Under the pieces are notes generated by a model. It ran no database searches and had not been told where the DNA came from. It saw only the letters and a program-made list of their open reading frames with translations. DNA of 25,228 bases from Phoronis ovalis (taxonomy: Eukaryota > Phoronida > Phoronidae): the NCBI GenBank assembly GCA_028565635.1, contig JAOXYB010058834.1, positions 1 through 25,228 on the forward strand, written 5' to 3'. Position 1 is the first letter of the stretch. Each line of letters begins with the position of its first letter. A program made the translations under genes and the position numbers. This document shows, piece by piece, positions 10,907 through 19,198 of this stretch.

Positions 10907-10933
10907 GATTTATAGAGCGCGTGCTCATAAATC
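10907..10933. repeat. 27-bp near-perfect palindrome upstream of the 11034 TATA box
   Basis: GATTTAT at the left and ATAAATC at the right enclose GAGC and GCTC around a central CG core, giving a near-perfect two-fold symmetric site centred at 10920. It lies about 100 bp upstream of the TATA box. It could be a dimeric transcription-factor site, a small hairpin, or chance. Confidence 0.4.
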
Positions 10934-11001
10934 AATTAAACGTGGTACTTCTCAATAGTGGTTGCTCTAATATTTATATAATCTCAACTAGACATAGCTT
11001 A

Positions 11002-11007
11002 TTTATT
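11002..11007 (-). terminator. Candidate poly(A) signal of the ZP gene
   Basis: AATAAA on the minus strand, about 180 nt after the stop codon. It is the only canonical hexamer I found between the stop and about 10960. No cDNA evidence; a weaker variant could be used instead. Confidence 0.35.
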
Positions 11008-11033
11008 CAAATATGATTTGTAGTTTGTTGTGG

Positions 11034-11070
11034 TATATAAAAGGGCCACAAGTGGAGAGCAAATCAAACT
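11034..11070 (+). promoter_or_regulatory. TATA-type promoter candidate facing into the ZP gene 3' end
   Basis: TATATAAAAGGG at 11034-11045 is a textbook TATA box with a GC-rich flank. TCAAACT at 11064-11070 sits at the expected initiator distance (about 30 bp). The first ATG downstream (11101) opens a frame of only 29 codons that ends across the antisense of the ZP stop, so no protein product is evident. If active, the transcript would be antisense to the last ZP exon. Confidence 0.33.
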
Positions 11071-11186
11071 GTGCCCTAATACTTTCGTGTTACACTGTAG
11101 ATGACATGTAGACGGAAAATAAACATAACGAAAGGTCATTCAAGCCGTCTCTTAGTCGCATTCCTGAATCACTCACGGTCCTACTT

Positions 11187-11383
11187 TTAGAATACTAGGT
11201 TATCAACTCCCTTGACTGGATACGGAGGTGCAGTAGACACAGCCCTCCTAGACTTCTTGGCAACATAAACCGTTGCACCCATAGACAAAGCGAGTAGAAC
11301 TGACAGAATGGAGACTACTGCAATAAATGTAATCTGGTGAAAGGAACCGCTGCATTCTTGATTGGTTGCCGGTGACGAGGAAG
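11187..11383 (-). CDS. ZP gene: last coding exon, transmembrane helix and tail
   Basis: Acceptor TACTAATTTTCAG, phase 1 in; the split codon gives Pro342. Encodes residues 343-406 and TAA at 11189-11187. A Ser/Pro/Thr stalk with Cys352 precedes a hydrophobic helix (ITFIAVVSILSVLLALSMGA and following residues, 359-383), then KKSRR and a 19-residue tail ending VDNLVF with a PPYP motif. The exon lies 1.6 kb from the previous one; intron 9 contains a tandem duplication and a dispersed repeat. The odd Cys352 has no partner within the ZP module and could pair between molecules; this is inference. Confidence 0.87.
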
Positions 11384-14300
11384 CTGAAAATTAGTATTTG
11401 AAATATAGAGATTAACATACATTTATCGCCTGCAAAGTTCTAGGAATATAGCTCTAAAATTTCAAAATAGTAATCATGGACGGTTTGAACAATGTGTGTT
11501 GACCCTAGAAATATATAAACTATTATTAGTTCACTAATTTATATATATCCTCTCCAACAAATCCGGAAAAAACAAGTATTTCACAACTGGGAAGAAATCA
11601 GGGAACGTTTATCACGCTAGTCACGATATTGGCACCAAACTGCGTTACAAGGCATTTTTTGCTTACATAATGTCGAATAACTTAATGAGTTGTTGACCAA
11701 ATAGCATGAAATTTCCCTGACATGTTTTAAGACAGAATTGCTTATAATTCACCAGGGACATCGATATCCCTATGCTATTACATCGCCACATACATAGCCC
11801 TGTCCGGCAAATCTGTTATGAAAAAGTATCATCAACATGGCTCAAGTTAAATGCTCGATGCAGTTTTGAATTTTTATCACGTAGGGAAAAAGGTATTGGG
11901 GAAAAGATATTTTACATAATATTGAAACATAAAGTAAAAGCTACCTTCATTTCGATTCTCTAGTTTATGGTGTTTGTAATCAGAATGGACGATTTTATGA
12001 AAATATTGAGAAATAAAGTAAAAGATTGGTTTAATTTTGTTTCTGTGCTCTAGTTCATTGTGTTTACAATCACCATGGACGATCTTATGAAAATTGCCGT
12101 TGAAGACATGATAACTGTTTGTGATTTGTTTGCTTTTTTCTTAACTTTCCATTTTGAAACATTCACATGTTTGAGTAATCAAGGGTCTTTGTATTAAAGA
12201 CCGGTCAGATTGACGGCCGAATGTACTTGCATAGTGATTTTAGAAGGAACAAAGTTAGAATTTAAATATCTGGTATGAATAATAAAGGATTATTCATATA
12301 TTTGATATACTAAAGGTAAAATTTTATTTGGAGTGTTTTTTTGTTAATTACATGAATAAAATCAAAATTTTAATCACTCCTGAAATATAATGCTTTTTCT
12401 GTACGTAATCCCGAATAACTCCCATACAAATGCTTGGGCCATATATATCAAATCCTTTTGTTTTGTTATATTTGAGGCATTTTATCATGAAGGGTACTGC
12501 AATTTTCAAAAATGGTACTAGGTAAATGGAATCATGATAATCATCCATGTCTAAATTAAGAAACAATGCAACTGACCACGAAGTTCTAATTCGTTTCAAC
12601 ATTACTGGTTATACTTTGGCAGACGTTGGTCTAGCATGTATCGAAAAAGTGAAACATGAGCATACTATTACACATAAAAGATTTCGAAAAAACTATAAAT
12701 AAAAAATCGCGACTTTCATAATGATAATGTTGGTGATGTGGTGTCACACACATAACAACATATATGACGAAGGCCGGTCAGACCGAACTTTGAAAAAACA
12801 TATTCTAAATCCAATTTATAGTGATTTCAATATTATCTTGGATTTTTAATGGCGTTAATTTTAATTTGAATACACAATAACATTATACTTCAGTTTCACG
12901 CACTTGTCAAGCATTAGGACTACACGTAGTTAAATAGTACATACTGTGTATATTAGCACTGTAAGGATTACTATAATAATATTTTTCTGCCATACTTACG
13001 GTTGTGTTCTCCGACAACAATAGTGACAGATGTCGTCATACTTTCTGTTGAATTTTCATATAAAGCTCTCTTTCGACGTAGCGGATTCGCCACATTGGCA
13101 CACGTATCCTATAATATAAAATTGGTTTTACAATTATTATCAAAAACTAGTACAATTTCAAAAACGATATTGCAGATGTTGATCAGGTATATGTATTTAT
13201 GGCGAAAAAGTGTCGACAGACATTTATTGCAGGTAATTGGATATTCAATTTCGAGATACAGATGCCAACAATTTATAGGGTAAGAGTAATTAAGAATAAT
13301 GAAGTTTGCAGTAGCTTTTAGTAGTTATTTCCGGTCAAACTTAAATAAAGATAATCATGGACAACTTGACGTAAATAATATATCACAGTAACCACTACTG
13401 ATATTGAGAAATAAATAATTCAGTTTAAATAATTCGTTTAGATGAGGGAGCCTTAGAAAAAAGTATTTTTTTGGATTTTGTCTAAATATCGAAATATATA
13501 GGATAGAAAAGGAAGATAAAATGCGTTTTTTATGTAAGTACCATGTTTGGCACGTAGAATTTGACACACAGAAAATCATTATGTCACGATAAATGACAGT
13601 CAAAAATTGCATATACCGAGTGGCTTCACAAAATGGCTTCGAAGTTGGCATTATAATAAAAATTCCAATGAAGTGCAAAAGATGAGTCGTTGAAAAATTT
13701 GGTATAACTATTTAACGTGGCTGTTTCTTTCAGATTTTACATCTTGTTTAATAAATATTTTTGAACATTAAAGTTATGTTCAATTAAGTATTGAAATGCT
13801 ATTTTATCATGTATTATGCCTGTCAACTGTCAACGTCTCTGATATACTGTTCTGACTTGTAATTATTAGATAACTAACCCCTGCACATCTTGAGGTAGCT
13901 AGGGCAGTGGTACAAAATTCAACGGTGCATTCAAAAACAACTGAATTTCCACCACTAAAGCGGAAACAGTCAAACGGCTCAGTCATTACGGTAACAAAAG
14001 CCGTATTAGGACCTGAGATTGGCAAAGTGCCGTCGGGTGTAAATCCCATCATCCCCGCCAAGCCGACATTATCAGCAACAGTGCAACTGTAAAAAGAATA
14101 ATAGTCGTTATTGAAGAGTGCAAGTTTCTGATTTGTCGACTGCTTACGGGTTTTGTGCAAAAATGCAGGGTGCCAATGTAAACTGTTTTGCAATTTCTAC
14201 ATGAAAAATTAAACTGATTAGTATGATATACTAGAACTTATAATGGTTTTACTAAACTCGCATTATTTTCTTATTATTATCGCATGATTGCACAAAAATA

Positions 14301-17300
14301 TGTGTGTGTGTATATGTGTGATAACATAATAATCACAAAGTGAAAAGGAATGGAGATACAGTAATAATAGTAACACATTTAGTTACCTGCCAATCAAAAG
14401 AGAAATCGTATCTTCAACTGGAGAACCTGTAGTAACTTTACCTGTACATGTTGTCGGATGAATACCAGTCACAACACCAGCTGCAATATTTAAACAATCA
14501 AATTTTAGTAAGATTAAATTTTCCTGCACGAATATAATGTGAATCAATTGATACAATTACTATTGCACCTCTTCACTGTGAAATAAATGTACATACTCAG
14601 GACTAATTGTTTGATGGACAAAATAATTAATAATTAGCATATTTACTATAAAAAAACATCTGGATAATTGTATAATAAATAGAGATGATACCAATGACTG
14701 ACTCGGAAGGACATATCACTCCATAGTAGGTGAAATACATCATTAGTAACGCATTTTCCAATGGAGAAAAAGTGCAATTAATGAGACTATCCAGATAATT
14801 TTACAGTAGGAATTTAGCCATTTGGAAGTTTTATTATAAATGTTCAATTATTCTGCATTTAATTATATTAAGCTTTCACATTTAACTACATGTATATAGA
14901 TATACTATGTACAAAAAATGAGCTTCTAGATCTATAAGGAAAAAAATGTATTTGAATATTTAAAAAGTTAAAATCTCACTTTTTGATGGTAATACCATAG
15001 ATAACTTTAGTCTTTGCTGACTACCCAATGTACAAGTGGCTACATCAGCGTCAGGGGTACCATCGTTTACAACTGTTAATGTGACCATTTCTCTCACAAC
15101 AGTGGCGCCGACACTTTCAAACATACTGTAAGTAATATGTGCATGATTATTTCCTTTTTTTAAATATATGTTATAATGCCATTGGCATTTTTCCTAACAT
15201 TCGGTTATATCTACAGATAAAAATATAATAAATAAATTATTATTAGAGTTATTGTATTTTTGCATTGTTTATTTAAGTTAAAAATATATCTGACTTCAAT
15301 TTTGATTCTTATACTTATGAATTGAAAATGTTGAGTATCCCCGATAATGTTTACATTATTTTACATGCCTCACACGTCCTGTACCATGTATAAGGGATGC
15401 AGTGTTGAGTTAAGGGAACACGCGTCGAGTTTCACGATCAGTTACAATTAACATGAATACGAGTACAAATCTGAACTCAATTCGGATTCAAGATGTACGT
15501 ATAGCTAATAAATGTATACTGTTACAAAACGTGCACTTCCTACAAATAAATATTATCACTTCTAATCTCGTTCATGTGACTAACTTGCAGTATATTATTG
15601 CTGTGATTTATTACGGCACAAAAAAACTGTTTACACACGTTGCAGGATCACAAGTCCAATTGTTTCCACAATTATGCGCTTTGTGAACAAATGAACAACC
15701 AAGTCTGCATGGCAAATAGTATATTGGCTTCTACGGGGCACTTACTCAGTAATCATAATAGCATTGGCAGGTACGTTTTGTGGGGGATTGAGATTGGAAA
15801 AATCACATTCACCCGCTGTAATGGTGACTTCGAAGTCAGTGCTTTGAAGCAGGTTTGTTGTGGATTGCGTAAGATACAACACAATATCTGCTGTTGGCAT
15901 TTCATTCGCAGCATCCAGCTACAATAAATCAAAGTTACACTTGTAAAATAACAAAATATTGAAGAAGGTAACCGATAACAGGTTTCTCTTTTGCCTTGAA
16001 TATAGATCCGCAATGAGCTTTTTTTCTTTTTTCTCAAAGTTTCTTTGTGTAGTGGTCCTGGTGATTACAATCGTTGCCCAATTTTGCATAAAATGAAAGA
16101 AATCAGAGTTTCAAAATGCAATTCGTTATCGAAAATTGATGACAGGTCCTTTTGTGTAGTGAAACTTTTGTACTTTTTAACCTAGGATATATAAAACTCA
16201 GAGTTTTAAAACTCAGAGTTTTATATATCCTAGTTTTAACATATAGTTAATACAAATTCCACCAGGCCAGTTGATATTTAGGTAGTTGTATCGAAAAAAA
16301 TCATGCCAAAATAGACAATTAGATGTTGGCATAATAATAATGATGACAGTGCGTAAATCCGAACGTTATGATAACTATTATGAAAATATTAGTTACTACT
16401 GAAAGGAATGGGACAATAAATTGCGTGATTACGTTATTTGATACTGAGAATATAGTTACTAAACATAATTAGTATACACGTTAAGAATCTGTATGCATGG
16501 GATTACAAACAGAGTTATCTTCTGTTTTTGAACTTCCCTCCCTATTTTAAACTCCTCTCTCGCCTCTCACATTGTCTGTAGCGATCAGGAATTAACAGTG
16601 CAAATGGATCTATGTAGTAGAGTTGGTAACGTTCAATCTACACATGTTACAGACACCTAAACTTTGCGTTGAGAATCTCATTCAATTCTTACCTGAATGC
16701 CACATTGTGTAGGATCAGTACTGGGATCAGCATTGCTCAAACCCGTTACACTAATTTGTAAACCACCAGTCATTACATCATCGTCGTTGCAATTCGGATC
16801 CACACCGCCAACAATGTACATACGTACAAACGTGTCCGTGACAGCTGGTGTGTAGGTTATAGTCAAATCTCTTGATGCCCCGTTGATTTGGCACGTAAAC
16901 GTAGCTAAACACACATATAAGACATATAAGTGAGAATAATACTAACTTGCTGAAGTAGTTTTAATTTATGTATAAAAGTAATTGCACCTAAAGTTGTGAC
17001 TGGTTTTATTTGTATGAAAATATTTTGTTTTATTAGAGCTTCAGGAATTAATTAAATGTTCAAAAATTTAACCGCAGGTAATGGTTTAAGTAATTCTCTA
17101 ACTAGACTCAACCTAAATTCCTAAAACGAATTTGGTTTGTCATAATGGTTTCTCTGATGTATTAGAGTATCTATTACCAAAATCAATTTTTCGGAAATAA
17201 TAGGTTGGGACCATTGTTCCCAGTGTCTAAAAAAAATTAATAAACTCATTTTTATTACCAACTTCATTTCTGCTCTATGCACGTTGCTTGTTTTCTTTTT

Positions 17301-19186
17301 AGTTTTCTGAGAGCAAAGAGCAAAATATCTTAATCAATGCTGTACCAAGGGCTTGGTCCCACTGCGAGTATTTTATTAAGGGGGATAACGTAAAATGCAT
17401 GCATGTCGACAAACATACATTGAAAGTTGTTGTTTACAAAGTTACAGATAATTATCTATACAGCTGTTCTTGCTGTAGTTATACAAAGTCTATGCATTAA
17501 CATATTTATTATTAAAATACAAATAATCGATATGGATATTCCTTACTAGATGCAACAAATATCTATAATCTAAAAATCTATTAATCGTTTAAATCAACAC
17601 CGTTCTGTAACTGCGGATGCCTGGACATTTCGCAACAATCGTTTAAAGGTATTCAAGTGTTCGTCTCACAAATGTATATACAAAAAAATAATACTTTTTG
17701 GGAAAATAAATTTTAATAAAGTATGAAACGTTGTACAAGAGTGAAAACAGGATAGGAAGTTACTGGAAATAGATATATTTCAAATATTTGTAATATCCAG
17801 TTTTTCAAAAAGTGTTACAGATTAGAGATCGAAAATTCACATACTTAAGCGGCTTACCCCTCAAGCATGTTCGCGTTTTGCTTGTGAATCCATCCGTCGA
17901 GCCTGAATTTACTTTATTTGTTTTTGTTATAAGTATATTATATAATGCCAGTATTCATTATATAGTCGGAGAAACATGAGCATCCGATAATTAAATGTTA
18001 CCTTACTTTATGACTCATCCGAGCGTGATGAGGTACCCACAAGAGGCATTCACACCTACAAACAACAGGTCCATAACCGGTTCGAAAGCAGTTCTTAGAT
18101 TCTGTATATATATCATAGAGATAAAGCTACTTTTCGCTTAGCTAGACCTTTAATATGAAGTTTCGGATTTTTTCTCATATTACTTGACAGCACATTGGCA
18201 CAATGAAAGAAAAAATAAATGATAGAATAACAATTGTAGACTTTTATAGTCGTGGTACATGTAAGCTTAGTTGTTCAAATGTGTGAAGTCCCTTAGTTGG
18301 TGCCTCATCACGCTCTGATGATTCAAGAATTAGGTAAACATTTATCGGACACTTATGTTTCCCCAACTATAATACAATTGCTGGCTTTGACTCTAGAACG
18401 AAGGTAGGAAAAACGTGGTGCTGAGATCATTGAACTTATTCATTCCCTATATTTTTTTTTAATATTTTTATTATTTTTACCAGCCCACTTCTGTCCTCGT
18501 AGCATAAATAAAATGAACACAGCTGGAGTATATTTACTCCTACTGGAAAGGTCGTGTATTCTATCTGCTAATTTACTCGCACTACAGGTATTAGCCTATT
18601 GTCATGTTAATGTTCCTTAATTATGGATACTTTCTAGAAACTAGATGCTCACACAGGTTCAAGTGGAGAAATGAAATCAAATAAAGGGATAATATTTAAC
18701 AACCTTAATGCATTCAGGAAAGATTTCAAATCAAAACTTTTTACAATAATCATCTCATTCTTTCATGTCTACAAATTAGACGCTCTATTTCGTTTAATAA
18801 GTAGGATGCTAGGACAACATTAATATTTTTATCTTACAACTTCTGCAATGAGTAAAATCAAAAATAGTCATGAGTATTTTCAGTGGGACCGCGCCTAAGT
18901 AAACAAATTACGTACGTGCTCCTCCTGGTGGCTGCCCATTAGTAACCTGAAACAGAAAATAATTGATGTGAGGCTTGACCAGAAATTAAAGGCTCATTAG
19001 AGTTTAATTATACAATTCTTCATGTTTACACCGCCTTGAGTTAGATTGAAAAGGAATTTCTTAATGGAATAGCTTTAGTATATTACCCCCATTGTACCTT
19101 TCTGCTTGTAAAGTAAAATTCAGTAAAATAATTACCTTAAGTGTAACGAACACAAAGCATAGAAATACAGCAAATTTCATTTTCAT
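11187..19186 (-). CDS. Zona pellucida (ZP) domain type I membrane protein, nine coding exons
   Basis: Spliced coding sequence, in transcript order: 19186-19136, 18946-18916, 16904-16693, 15918-15746, 15125-14980, 14480-14387, 14086-13879, 13108-13000, 11383-11187. Total 1221 nt, 406 residues plus TAA. Every intron is GT-AG and all phases fit (0,1,0,2,1,2,0,1). Layout: signal peptide about 1-21 (cleavage probably after VTNG, before QPPGG); ZP-N about 28-140 with Cys 32, 66, 95 and 136, the four-cysteine ZP-N pattern including a CG pair at 95; ZP-C about 155-308 with Cys 187, 217, 237, 276, 289, 294, 303 and 308, including the F-x-F ... V-x-F-x-C-x-V-x-x-C signature at 277-294; furin site RRKR 316-319; N-glycosylation site N324; hydrophobic patch VTIVVG 333-338; transmembrane helix about 359-383; basic stop-transfer KKSRR; tail with PPYP. 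Known for the family: secretion, cleavage at the basic site, then polymerisation of the ZP module into extracellular filaments or coats. An egg-coat, epithelial-matrix or shell-matrix role cannot be told apart from sequence alone. Confidence 0.9.
11919..12092 (+). repeat. Two-unit tandem duplication in ZP intron 9
   Basis: Unit A 11919-12001 and unit B 12002-12092 share AATATTGA-A-ATAAAGTAAAAG, then CTCTAGTT-AT-GTGTTT-AATCA and ATGGACGAT-TTATGAAA. Period about 83 bp with small indels. The short open frame 11772-11963 overlaps unit A and is chance. Confidence 0.65.
12135..12337 (+). repeat. Dispersed repeat, copy 2, in ZP intron 9
   Basis: Matches 9566-9724: TTCTTAACTTTCCATT, GACGGCCGAATGTACTTGC, ATAGTGATTTT, ATATTTGATATACT and TTTGGAGTGTTT, with insertions relative to copy 1 near its left end. 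A much weaker resemblance continues at about 12768-12830 (GGCCGGTCAGACC, ATAGTGATTT). Confidence 0.65.
13000..13108 (-). CDS. ZP gene: exon with furin site and hydrophobic patch
   Basis: Acceptor TTTATATTATAG, donor C|GTAAGT, phase 0 in and phase 1 out; residues 306-341. Begins DTCAN with Cys308, the last ZP-C cysteine, then PLRRKRALYENSTE. RRKR (316-319) matches the consensus R-x-K/R-R of the furin-type site that follows nearly all ZP modules. N324-S-T is an N-glycosylation site in the stalk. VTIVVG (333-338) lies between the cleavage site and the membrane helix, where the external hydrophobic patch that blocks premature polymerisation is found in this family. Confidence 0.87.
13109..13878. 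other. ZP intron 8, nothing recognised
   Basis: Open frames at 13002-13283 plus and 13355-13678 minus overlap or lie in this intron; neither has domain or splice support. Confidence 0.5.
13879..14086 (-). CDS. ZP gene: exon with the ZP-C signature
   Basis: Acceptor TTCTTTTTACAG, donor GGG|GTTAGT, phase 2 in and phase 0 out; residues 236-305. It carries Cys237, 276, 289, 294 and 303. The block FDCFRFSGGNSVVFECTVEF followed by Cys294 is the clearest single match in the window to the conserved C-terminal part of ZP domains (F-x-F, then V-x-F-x-C-x-V-x-x-C, then a further Cys). The plus-strand ORF at 13907-14092 is an antisense shadow. Confidence 0.9.
14300..14320. repeat. (TG)n microsatellite in ZP intron 7
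   Basis: TGTGTGTGTGTATATGTGTG, within the 300-bp intron between the two ZP-C exons. Confidence 0.75.
14387..14480 (-). CDS. ZP gene: 94-nt exon in ZP-C
   Basis: Acceptor AATATTGCAG and donor AG|GTAACT, phase 1 in and phase 2 out; residues 206-235 with Cys217 in the context HPTTCTGK and ending SLLIG. The next exon continues with SCTVADN, together giving the ZP-C segment usually written as L-x-x-x-x-C ahead of the variable loop. Supported by phase fit with both neighbours and by the cysteine order. Confidence 0.84.
14481..14979. other. ZP intron 6, nothing recognised
   Basis: AT-rich, no open frames of interest and no repeat partner found. Confidence 0.5.
14980..15125 (-). CDS. ZP gene: exon for linker and start of ZP-C
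   Basis: Acceptor TATTACTTACAG, donor A|GTGAGA, phase 2 in and phase 1 out. Residues 156-204 include REMVTLTVVNDG, which resembles the first ZP-C strand after the linker, and Cys187. The split codons on both sides (GA|T and A|CT) rebuild Asp156 and Thr205 without stops, and the frame is open throughout. No longer open frame covers it, so it is easily missed by ORF scanning. Confidence 0.84.
15126..15745. other. ZP intron 5, nothing recognised
   Basis: A plus-strand 77-codon frame (15453-15686) and the start of another are antisense to the gene and have no recognisable feature. Confidence 0.5.
15746..15918 (-). CDS. ZP gene: exon encoding the second half of ZP-N
   Basis: Acceptor TTTATTGTAG, donor GA|GTAAGT, phase 0 in and phase 2 out; residues 99-155. 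It contains Cys136 in the context ITAGECDF, the expected fourth ZP-N cysteine that closes the domain, followed by a proline/asparagine-rich stretch (NLNPPQNVPAN) suited to the inter-domain linker. A plus-strand open frame across the same bases is a shadow with no splice or domain support. Confidence 0.88.
16182..16233. repeat. 52-bp near-perfect palindrome in ZP intron 4
   Basis: Starts CTAGGATATATAAAACTC and ends with its inverse ATATATCCTAG; 25 of 26 base pairs match (one A-A mismatch). The centre is two head-to-tail copies of AAAACTCAGAGTTTT, each itself an odd palindrome. TTAA lies on both sides (16178-16181, and 16236-16239 two bases beyond the right end). The first 18 bp recur exactly at 19502. 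Confidence 0.75.
16693..16904 (-). CDS. ZP gene: exon encoding the first half of ZP-N
   Basis: The acceptor TGTGTGTTTAG and donor CAG|GTAAGA are both strong. It encodes residues 28-98, beginning PTFTCQING and ending TQCGIQ. Cys32, Cys66 and Cys95 lie here, spaced as the first three ZP-N cysteines, with the family features of a beta strand before VRMYIVGG and a CG pair near the end. It enters in phase 1 and leaves in phase 0. Intron 3 upstream of it (about 2 kb) carries a foldback element. Confidence 0.9.
17947..18385. mobile_element. 439-bp foldback element in ZP intron 3
   Basis: Left arm 17947-18053 and right arm 18282-18385 are inverted copies over about 105 bp. Anchors: GCCAG/CTGGC at the ends, GAAACATGAG against its inverse, CCGATAA, and a perfect 13-bp core GAGCGTGATGAGG (18021-18033) against CCTCATCACGCTC (18303-18315). 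Centre about 228 bp, non-coding. No clear target duplication found. Confidence 0.65.
18916..18946 (-). CDS. ZP gene: 31-nt micro-exon completing the signal peptide
   Basis: Acceptor TTTCTGTTTCAG and donor C|GTACGT enclose 31 nt encoding VTNGQPPGGA plus the first base of a proline codon. It joins in phase 0 with the signal exon and in phase 1 with the first ZP exon. It supplies the small residues of the likely signal-peptidase site (TNG before QPP). Without it the reading frame into the ZP exon would not be kept, which supports the call despite its size. Confidence 0.78.
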
Positions 19187-19198
19187 TCCCTCAGAAAT
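19136..19198 (-). CDS. ZP gene: exon with start codon and signal peptide
   Basis: Coding part is 19186-19136 (17 codons, MKMKFAVFLCFVFVTLK), the n- and h-region of a signal peptide, ending in phase 0 at AAG|GTAATT. The exon begins at 19198 after a good acceptor (pyrimidine-rich TTTTTTCTTGCAG), so 12 nt of 5' UTR precede the first ATG and at least one non-coding exon must lie upstream. A second ATG two codons downstream could also start translation; either gives a signal peptide. The longer upstream open frame that starts with MHFIYLL crosses the acceptor and is therefore read as intron. Confidence 0.82.

Noticed and set aside
13907-14092. 61-codon plus-strand open frame
   Set aside because: Exact antisense shadow of the ZP-C signature exon; the minus strand has the conserved cysteines and splice sites.
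15640-15927. 95-codon plus-strand open frame
   Set aside because: Antisense to the second ZP-N exon, with no recognisable domain.
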